From NCBI GenBank assembly GCA_040754625.1, contig JBFMCF010000018.1:1-50720 (forward strand): a stretch of DNA of 50,720 nucleotides, in the 5' to 3' direction. Position numbers and translations under genes: made by a program. The DNA is from a bacterium (GTDB lineage: Bacteria > JACRDZ01 > JAQUKH01). The notes below the pieces were generated by a model. The model did not search any database and was not told the DNA's origin. It saw nothing but the letters and a program-made list of their open reading frames with translations. This document shows, piece by piece, positions 44,734-50,720 of the stretch. Position 1 is the first letter of the stretch, and every line of letters begins with the position of its first letter.

Positions 44734-46565
44734 TCCACCGTTACACTCTTTGCCAAATTTCTTGGCTGGTCGATATCAACTCCTAAACGCAAGGCTATAT
44801 GATACGCCAAAAGCTGCAAAGGGATAATTGAAAGAACAGGAGTTAATATTTCTATTGTTTCAGGAATAGTAAAAAAACAATCTGACATTTCTTTCACTAT
44901 CTTATCATCTTTATAGCCAACCGCAGCAATAATACCCTGCCTTGCCTGAACTTCTCTTAAATTACTGATCATTTTATCATAAACCTGGCCATGCGGGACC
45001 ACGGCCACTACAGGCATGTTTTCGTCAATTAAAGCAATCGGACCGTGTTTCATCTCTCCCGCGGGATACCCTTCAGCGTGGAGGTAAGAGATTTCCTTTA
45101 ATTTTAAAGCGCCTTCAAGCGCAATAGGATAATTTACCCCCCTTCCAAGATACAAAAAGTTTTTGTATTTGAAATATGTTTTGCTGCATTTAATAATATC
45201 TTTATCATTATTTAATATTACTTCAACCTTCTTAGGAAGCTTTAATAATTCATCAATCACCTCTATTAATTCTATTTTTGAAATACTGCTTCGTAATTTT
45301 CCAAGGTATAAGGCCAAAAGATATAAAGCAGTCAGCTGCGCGGTAAATGCTTTAGTTGAAGCGACCCCCACTTCGGGGCCGGCGTGCGTATAAACTACTC
45401 CATGCGATAGCCTTGTAATACTGCTGTCTAAGACATTGCATATCGAAATTATTTTAGCACCGCTTTTTTGCGCCTCTTTTACGGCGGCAATTGTATCAGC
45501 AGTTTCTCCCGACTGGCTGATAGCTACAAACATTGTATTTTTATCAATTATAGGGTCCCTGTAACGAAATTCCGAACCGATATCCACTTCAACCGGGATC
45601 CTTAGAATCTTTTCGAGGATAAACTTGCCGACCAGCCCTGCATGATATGAAGTCCCGCACGCGATAATTATTATCTTTTTTATACCTTCCAAATCCTTGC
45701 CGGGCAGATTCGGCAGATCCAGGTATATCTCTTCTTTATCTTTTGAAAGCCTGCTTTTTATATTTTCTTCAATGACACGCGGCTGTTCGTAAATCTCTTT
45801 TAACATGAAATGCCGGTAACCGCTTTTTTCCGCAGTGATCGGATCCCATAAAATTAACTGGACCTTTTTGTCTGACCGTTCCAAAGAGTCAATATTATAT
45901 ATCTGCAGGCCCTTTTTTGAAATTTCCGCGATTTCCCCGTCTTCAAGAAAAATTACCTTTTTTGTATAACTAAGTATTGCCAAAACATCCGACGCTATAA
46001 AATATTCTCCCTCCCCGACACCAATAATTAAAGGGCTGCCCAAACGGGCGGCATATAATTTATCAGGCGTTTTGAACGAAAATATTGCCAACGCGTATGA
46101 CCCTTCAACTTCTTTTAGTGATTTAACTATTGATTCCAATAAATTTTCACTTTTACTGTTTTCTTCAATTAAATGGGCTAAAACCTCGGTATCGGTATCA
46201 GACACAAATTTATGTCCCAGTTCTTTCAATTCTTGTTTAAGAGTAAAATAATTTTCAATTATCCCGTTATGCACCAAAACCATTTCATTTTTACAATCAA
46301 TATGAGGATGTGCGTTTTCCTCTGTAGGCCTTCCGTGTGTAGCCCACCGGGTATGACCTATGCCGGCAAAACCGTCAATTGTTTCTTTCGAGAGTTTTTC
46401 TTTTAACCCGGCAATTTTCCCTTCTATTCTGCGGCGTTCAATCTTTCCATTGCTAAAAACTGCCACACCCGCGGAATCATACCCGCGATATTCCAGCCTC
46501 TGCAAACCATCCAGCAATATAGGAACAACCTGTTTATTGCCTATGTAACCTATTATCCCGCACAT
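44730..46565 (-). CDS. glmS: Glutamine-fructose-6-phosphate aminotransferase
   Basis: A 611-residue enzyme. CGIIGYIGNK at the start gives the glutaminase Cys (residue 2, after Met removal). Two sugar-isomerase domains follow, with SQSGETADT and the conserved C-terminus PRNLAKSVTVE. It makes glucosamine-6-phosphate, the first step to UDP-GlcNAc. The 138-base leader is too short for a glmS ribozyme and I see none. It diverges from glmU, the last enzyme of the same pathway. Confidence 0.97.
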   Translation of the reverse strand: MCGIIGYIGNKQVVPILLDGLQRLEYRGYDSAGVAVFSNGKIERRRIEGKIAGLKEKLSKETIDGFAGIGHTRWATHGRPTEENAHPHIDCKNEMVLVHNGIIENYFTLKQELKELGHKFVSDTDTEVLAHLIEENSKSENLLESIVKSLKEVEGSYALAIFSFKTPDKLYAARLGSPLIIGVGEGEYFIASDVLAILSYTKKVIFLEDGEIAEISKKGLQIYNIDSLERSDKKVQLILWDPITAEKSGYRHFMLKEIYEQPRVIEENIKSRLSKDKEEIYLDLPNLPGKDLEGIKKIIIIACGTSYHAGLVGKFILEKILRIPVEVDIGSEFRYRDPIIDKNTMFVAISQSGETADTIAAVKEAQKSGAKIISICNVLDSSITRLSHGVVYTHAGPEVGVASTKAFTAQLTALYLLALYLGKLRSSISKIELIEVIDELLKLPKKVEVILNNDKDIIKCSKTYFKYKNFLYLGRGVNYPIALEGALKLKEISYLHAEGYPAGEMKHGPIALIDENMPVVAVVPHGQVYDKMISNLREVQARQGIIAAVGYKDDKIVKEMSDCFFTIPETIEILTPVLSIIPLQLLAYHIALRLGVDIDQPRNLAKSVTVE

Positions 46566-46588
46566 ACAATGACTCCTTATTTTTAGTA

Positions 46589-46617
46589 ATTCTACTTTAA
46601 TAACGTCAGCCAGTCAA
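46589..46617 (-). promoter_or_regulatory. glmS promoter
   Basis: TTGACT (46612-46617) and TAGAAT (46589-46594), 17 bases apart on the minus strand, lie about 23 bases before the glmS start. ATAAGGAG precedes the ATG. Confidence 0.7.
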
Positions 46618-46664
46618 GAAAAAAGGCGAATTTAGGCATCAATTTGACAAAATTCAAGAGTAAT

Positions 46665-46693
46665 CTTGACAATTCCAAGGTTATATGATATGT
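46665..46693 (+). promoter_or_regulatory. glmU promoter
   Basis: TTGACA (46665-46670) and TATGTT (46688-46693) are 17 bases apart. The start codon lies only 10 bases past the -10, so the mRNA would be nearly leaderless. A second TTGACA occurs at 46643-46648, and a CAAGA-GTAA-TCTTG palindrome lies between. Confidence 0.65.
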
Positions 46694-46703
46694 TATATGC
46701 CTT

Positions 46704-48101
46704 ATGAACAGAAAAAACGCTGATAATTATGCCGCCGTTTTAGCGGCCGGCAAAGGAACAAGGATGAAAAGCAATTACCCAAAAGTTTTGCATCCTATTT
46801 GCGGGAAACCAATGATCCAGTATGTTTTTGATACAATAGATACCCTTGCCGTAAAAAATATATTTGCGATTATCGGCCATCAAAAAGAGATATTTTTGGA
46901 AAATCTGCCTGAGCGGGTAATCCCTGTAATTCAAGATAAACAATTAGGTACCGGGCATGCCATAAGCCAGTTAGGCAGTTATTTCAAAAACAAAAACGGC
47001 ACATTAACGGTCTTATGCGCTGACACCCCCTTTATTTCAGCGGATACGCTAAAAAACCTTTTAAAACAACATCAAAATTCCCAAGCGTCAGTAACTGTGC
47101 TTACCTGCCGGCTAAAAAATCCGTTTGGTTATGGAAGAATCGTTAAAGAAAACGGAAAAATCAAAAAGATTGTTGAAGAGCTTGATGCTTTGCCTGGCGA
47201 AAAAAACATAGACGAAATTAATACGGGCATTTATTGTTTTGAAACAAACGCTCTATTCAGGGCTTTAAAAAATATACGGGCGGACAACAATAAAAAAGAA
47301 TATTATCTCACGGATGTTATCGAAATTCTAAATTCCAGAGGACATAATATATCTACATTCCTTATAAATAATGAGAATGAAATCCGGGGTATAAACACAA
47401 AAATTGACCTCGCATGGGCGGAAAATTATAAACGGAAGAAAATACTTGACCGTCTCATGCTCTCGGGAATAACCATCACTGACCCGGGTACCACTTTTAT
47501 TTCTGAAAATACTAAAATCGGGACGGACACCATAATTTATCCTTTTTCTATAATTGAAGGGAAAAACATCATAGGAAAAAACTGTTCTTTAGGTCCCCAG
47601 GTGAAAATAAAAAATTGTATCATCGGAAATAGAAGTGAAATATTTTTTTCAGTTCTAAAAGAAAGCACTATAAAAGACAAAACCACTATTGGGCCATTTA
47701 CGCATATCAGGCCCAGAAGCATAATTGATAATGACTCACACATAGGCAGTTTCGTGGAAGTCAAAAAAACTTCTGTAGGCAAAAAAACAAAGATCGGGCA
47801 TTTATCTTACCTGGGTGACAGTATAATAGGAAATAATGTCAATATTGGAGCGGGAACAATAACCTGTAACTATGACGGTATTAAAAAATATCAAACAACT
47901 GTGGGGGATAACGCTTTTATTGGAAGTGATTCCCAGTTGATCGCTCCCGTAAAAATCGGAAAAGGATCATTAATAGGAGCTGGTTCCACTATTACCAAAG
48001 ATGTGCCTTCAAACGCTCTATCTCTATCAAGAATAAAACAAGTTAATATTGCGGACGGTGCAAAAAGAAAATTTAAAAGTAAAAAACAGGAGAAAATATG
48101 A
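46704..48101 (+). CDS. glmU: Bifunctional UDP-GlcNAc pyrophosphorylase / glucosamine-1-P acetyltransferase
   Basis: A 465-residue two-domain enzyme. The N-terminal uridylyltransferase has [11 protein letters not shown] (about 13-23). The C-terminal left-handed beta-helix has hexapeptide repeats ([18 protein letters not shown], about 375-392) where the acetyltransferase site lies. It makes UDP-GlcNAc for peptidoglycan and lipid A. It leads the operon glmU-prs-rplY-pth. The start [12 protein letters not shown] follows no visible ribosome binding site, which fits a near-leaderless mRNA. Confidence 0.96.
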   Translation: MNRKNADNYAAVLAAGKGTRMKSNYPKVLHPICGKPMIQYVFDTIDTLAVKNIFAIIGHQKEIFLENLPERVIPVIQDKQLGTGHAISQLGSYFKNKNGTLTVLCADTPFISADTLKNLLKQHQNSQASVTVLTCRLKNPFGYGRIVKENGKIKKIVEELDALPGEKNIDEINTGIYCFETNALFRALKNIRADNNKKEYYLTDVIEILNSRGHNISTFLINNENEIRGINTKIDLAWAENYKRKKILDRLMLSGITITDPGTTFISENTKIGTDTIIYPFSIIEGKNIIGKNCSLGPQVKIKNCIIGNRSEIFFSVLKESTIKDKTTIGPFTHIRPRSIIDNDSHIGSFVEVKKTSVGKKTKIGHLSYLGDSIIGNNVNIGAGTITCNYDGIKKYQTTVGDNAFIGSDSQLIAPVKIGKGSLIGAGSTITKDVPSNALSLSRIKQVNIADGAKRKFKSKKQEKI

Positions 48102-49045
48102 CATCTGTTAATCACGAAATAAAAATATTCAGCGGGACCGCAAATATAAATCTTGCCGAAAATATTTGTAAATATCTGAAACTTCCACTGGGAAATTCTG
48201 AAACTTCAGTTTTCAGCGACGGCGAAATACTTGTGAAAATCACTGAAAATGTCCGCGGGGCTGAAGTGTTTATTATTCAATCTCTTTGCAGCCCGGTAAA
48301 TAACAACCTGATGGAGCTGTTAATCATGGTGGATGCATTAAGAAGGTCATCTGCCAGTAAAATCACGGCTGTAATTCCATACTTTTCCTACGCCAGGCAG
48401 GACAGAAAAACCGAGCCGAGGGTCCCGATAACCGCCAAACTTGTCGCTAATTTAATGACCGAGGCTGGAATCGACAGGTTACTGACCATGGATCTCCATG
48501 CGGGACAGATACAAGGCTTTTTTGACATTCCCGTGGATAATCTTTTCGCAACACCGGTCCTTCTTAGCCATTTTACAAATCTAATAAAAGAACCTGTGGT
48601 CGTATCTCCCGATGCCGGGGGTGTTGAAAGAGCGAGGGCTTTCGCAAAAAGGCTGCATGATTCCTCTTTGGCCATAATTGACAAACGAAGGATAGCCAAA
48701 AATGAAGCAGCGGTATGCCATATCATAGGTGAAATTAGAAATAGAAATATCATAATTCTTGATGATATAATAGATACTGCGGGGACTTTGACCAAAGCTG
48801 CCCAGGCTTTAAAAGAACAGGGAGCGAATAAAATATTCGCCGCGGGCACACATGGTATTTTATCGGGACCGGCAATTGAAAGGATAAACGGATCTCCAAT
48901 AGAACAAATAGTAATTACTGACACTATCCCGTTGCCTGAAAACAAATATTCCCCAAAAATAAAAGTTTTATCTGTATCTAATTTATTAGGCGAGGCTATT
49001 ATCCGGATTTACAAAAATAATTCTGTAAGCTCGCTTTTTGTATAA
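48098..49045 (+). CDS. prs: Ribose-phosphate pyrophosphokinase
   Basis: A 315-residue PRPP synthetase. It has the catalytic flexible-loop region ([16 protein letters not shown]), [18 protein letters not shown] and the PRPP-binding DDIIDTAGT (about 222-230). It supplies PRPP for nucleotides, histidine and tryptophan. It overlaps glmU by four bases, and the order glmU-prs-rplY-pth is classical. Confidence 0.97.
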   Translation: MTSVNHEIKIFSGTANINLAENICKYLKLPLGNSETSVFSDGEILVKITENVRGAEVFIIQSLCSPVNNNLMELLIMVDALRRSSASKITAVIPYFSYARQDRKTEPRVPITAKLVANLMTEAGIDRLLTMDLHAGQIQGFFDIPVDNLFATPVLLSHFTNLIKEPVVVSPDAGGVERARAFAKRLHDSSLAIIDKRRIAKNEAAVCHIIGEIRNRNIIILDDIIDTAGTLTKAAQALKEQGANKIFAAGTHGILSGPAIERINGSPIEQIVITDTIPLPENKYSPKIKVLSVSNLLGEAIIRIYKNNSVSSLFV

Positions 49046-49093
49046 CGTTCATTGTTTTTTATCAGTGTAATCACACTTAGAAAGGGAAAATTT

Positions 49094-49837
49094 ATGGAAG
49101 TATTTCAATTTGAAGCAAAAACAAGAATCCAAAAAGGCACTAATGCGTCCCGCCGGATCAGAAAACAGGAAATAATCCCCGGCGTCCTGTATGGAAGCGG
49201 GAAATCCCTGCCTCTTGAATTTGATTTAAAAGAATTCAAGAAAATAGCTAAAAAAGTACACGGCGGGCATGCAATAATTAATTTAGCCATAAAAGAGAAA
49301 GAGGGAGAAACAAAAAAAACAACTCTCCTTAAAGATATACAATATGATATAGTCAGTGATGATATCATTCATGTTGATTTCCAGGAAATATCTCTGGATA
49401 AAGAACTCATAACTACCGTTCCCATTGAATTGGTCGGAATTCCGGCCGGGGTCAAAGACGGCGGCGTTCTGGAACAGGTCTTGCGGCATTTAGAAATTAA
49501 AGCGCTTCCGATGAAAATACCCGAAAAATTCACGCTGGATGTATCAAGCCTTACTATAGGACATTCTTTAACAGTAAACAGTATAGCCTCGATAGAAGGA
49601 ATAACAATTTTAACCTCTAAAGATAAAACCGCGGCAACCGTTTTAGCGCCTTCTAAAGAAGAGGTAAAGACACCTGCTGAAGTTGAAGCTGAAGCAGCGG
49701 CAGCAAAGGCTGAACCTGAAGTAATAGGTAAAGAAAAGAAAGAAGGCGAAGAAGCTGCTGAAGGCGAAAAGAAAGAGGCAGGAAAGAAAGAACCGGCGAA
49801 GAAAGAAGAAAAGAAAGAAGAGAAAGGGAAAAAATAA
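49094..49837 (+). CDS. rplY: 50S ribosomal protein L25 (CTC form)
   Basis: A 247-residue protein of the long CTC type. The 5S-RNA-binding N-domain has RRIRKQEIIPGVLYG and the C-domain has VPIELVGIPAGVKDGGVLE. After about residue 200 comes a tail of Glu, Lys and Ala with repeats such as KKEEKKEEK, likely disordered. ATG 49094 follows AGAAAGGG; an upstream start at 49052 is less likely. Confidence 0.92.
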   Translation: MEVFQFEAKTRIQKGTNASRRIRKQEIIPGVLYGSGKSLPLEFDLKEFKKIAKKVHGGHAIINLAIKEKEGETKKTTLLKDIQYDIVSDDIIHVDFQEISLDKELITTVPIELVGIPAGVKDGGVLEQVLRHLEIKALPMKIPEKFTLDVSSLTIGHSLTVNSIASIEGITILTSKDKTAATVLAPSKEEVKTPAEVEAEAAAAKAEPEVIGKEKKEGEEAAEGEKKEAGKKEPAKKEEKKEEKGKK

Positions 49838-49847
49838 ACAGAGTGAT

Positions 49848-49913
49848 AAGGGTCATGGGTTGAGGGGCAAGGGTAAAATAACTCTCTTGACCCTTGCTGC
49901 TTGACCCTTTTTT
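49848..49913 (+). terminator. Intrinsic terminator after rplY
   Basis: AAGGGTCA pairs with TGACCCTT, enclosing GCAAGGGT/ACCCTTGC, and a TTTTTT run follows. The nested arms read like a partly repeated ACCCTTG unit. Confidence 0.75.
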
Positions 49914-49930
49914 ATTTCGCGATATTCAAT

Positions 49931-49953
49931 CCAAGGTTATAAATTGCGATAAT
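49931..49953 (+). promoter_or_regulatory. Possible pth promoter with shared CCAAGGTTATA motif
   Basis: CCAAGGTTATA (49931-49941) and an extended -10-like TGCGATAAT lie upstream of pth. The same 11 bases occur at 46674-46684 in the spacer of the glmU promoter. Confidence 0.4.
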
Positions 49954-49972
49954 ATTTCATAAGGAATTTATC

Positions 49973-50536
49973 ATGTATCTTCTGGTTGGCCTCGGCAATC
50001 CGGGTAAAAAATACGAAAAAACAAGACACAACCTTGGTTTTATGGCAATTGATGAATTATCCGCCAAATATGATATTTTACTTCGGAAACACGAGGATTT
50101 TTACGAAATTGGCAAAGACGAAATTCAAAATGAAAAGGTAATTTTATTAAAACCTCTTACTTTTATGAATAAAAGCGGAGAGGCTGTTTCATATCTTGCC
50201 CAAAAAAAAGCTATCGATTTTGCAAAAATACTGCTTATTTATGATGATTTAAACTTGCCTTTAGGAAAATTCCGCATCCGCCCGAAAGGCAGCGCCGGCG
50301 GGCATAACGGAATGACATCCGTTATTGAAAGCCTTGGTTCAAAGGATTTCCCGAGATTAAGAATCGGGATCGGTTCTCCGGATAATATCCCATGGGAAAA
50401 ATATGTCCTTCAGAATTTCTCTTCACAGGAAGAAAAAACAATCCGGAATTCATTAGAAAAAATACCGGAAGTTGTTGAAGTTTTTATTCAAAAAGACATT
50501 GCCGCGGCAATGGAGTATATAGGCAGAATCAAATAA
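49973..50536 (+). CDS. pth: Peptidyl-tRNA hydrolase
   Basis: A 187-residue enzyme freeing tRNA from prematurely released peptidyl-tRNA. Catalytic His19 lies in EKTRHNLGF, the Asn pair in LTFMNKSGE and Asp (about 93) in LIYDDLNLPLG. GSAGGHNGMTS is the family's second signature. Normal length. It ends the glmU operon. Confidence 0.97.
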   Translation: MYLLVGLGNPGKKYEKTRHNLGFMAIDELSAKYDILLRKHEDFYEIGKDEIQNEKVILLKPLTFMNKSGEAVSYLAQKKAIDFAKILLIYDDLNLPLGKFRIRPKGSAGGHNGMTSVIESLGSKDFPRLRIGIGSPDNIPWEKYVLQNFSSQEEKTIRNSLEKIPEVVEVFIQKDIAAAMEYIGRIK

Positions 50537-50561
50537 ACAAGGGGGCTTGACCCTTTGTTTC
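50534..50561 (+). repeat. Hairpin after pth, AACAAGGG-type
   Basis: AAACAAGGG and CCCTTTGTTT pair with one bulge. Related to the hairpin before maf. The remaining bases (50562-50720) hold no gene; CTTTGAAAACTGGACATATTTT here resembles ends of some insertion sequences, unproven. Confidence 0.5.
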
Positions 50562-50720
50562 AATCTTACCGGACCTTTGAAAACTGGACATATTTTTCAC
50601 AGAACTTTGACACCTCGAAAATAAATTTCTTTATTTGATAAGTAATTAGCTGATTTCAGGCAGACGTAGGCACTACGTTTTCTTTTAGGGAAGAAATAAT
50701 TTTGGGCGGGATTGCGCAGC

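Noticed and set aside
46566-46703. glmS ribozyme upstream of glmS
   Set aside because: The leader after the predicted promoter is only about 20 bases, too short for the ribozyme core, and no core motif is seen.
50562-50720. Possible insertion-sequence end near the window edge
   Set aside because: CTTTGAAAACTGGACATATTTT looks like such an end, but no inverted partner or transposase is in view.

Overview
The window looks like a chromosomal piece from an uncultured, anaerobic, Gram-negative bacterium of a poorly sampled lineage. The Gram-negative call rests on a FadL/OMPP1-type outer-membrane protein ending in phenylalanine. The anaerobe call rests on an NfnAB pair, FabK and a radical-SAM enzyme. 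The phylum cannot be fixed by eye. Almost all housekeeping genes are on the minus strand. Ribosome binding sites are AGGAGG-like and match the anti-SD at the 16S 3' end.

Region 1 (1-9.7 kb) is accessory and damaged. It holds a higB remnant with an intact higA, an IS110-type transposase fragment, a complete brnT-brnA toxin-antitoxin pair with a good promoter, and a decayed lipoprotein-like gene. A minus-strand cluster follows: VTT-domain membrane protein, flavin disulfide oxidoreductase, DUF2064 glycosyltransferase, radical-SAM ArsS (frameshifted), a PQQ-type sugar dehydrogenase, a dienelactone hydrolase and a DUF1540 Cys-rich protein. Next come a ketoacyl-synthase fragment and a frameshifted galT. 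At least six genes here are broken, while the remaining 40 kb is nearly all intact.

Region 2 (9.7-16 kb) is one complete rRNA operon on the minus strand: 16S, tRNA-Ile(GAT), tRNA-Ala(TGC), 23S, 5S. It has a consensus promoter (TTGACA-N17-TATAAT), boxA-like signals and a strong intrinsic terminator. The 23S is unusually long, with an insertion of about 260 nt in helix 45 built from a 75-bp tandem repeat.

Region 3 (16-34.4 kb, minus) holds lon-clpX-clpP-tig, tRNA-Leu, lepB, a tRNA cluster (Lys, Arg, Arg, Gly), rnc, the fatty-acid synthesis cluster (fabF, acpP, fabG, fabD, fabK, fabH, plsX, rpmF, yceD), nfnB-nfnA and ndk. Region 4 (34.5-46.6 kb) holds a CAT-anticodon tRNA, rpoD, dnaG, truA, maf (plus), the outer-membrane protein, tRNA-Asp, tRNA-Val, a DegT aminotransferase, an rfbD-like reductase, an unknown exported protein and glmS. 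Region 5 (46.7-50.5 kb, plus) holds glmU-prs-rplY-pth, diverging from glmS. glmS and glmU together make UDP-GlcNAc from fructose-6-phosphate.

The most unusual signal is a repeat system tied to tRNAs. In nine of the ten tRNA genes the CCA end is followed at once by a palindrome and then a degenerate inverted repeat (AGAGCAATCGA ... CGATTGCGGTC). The palindromes come in a few interchangeable kinds. Some of the same palindromes also cap variable helices of 16S and 23S rRNA, form the variable arm of tRNA-Leu, and sit in other intergenic gaps.
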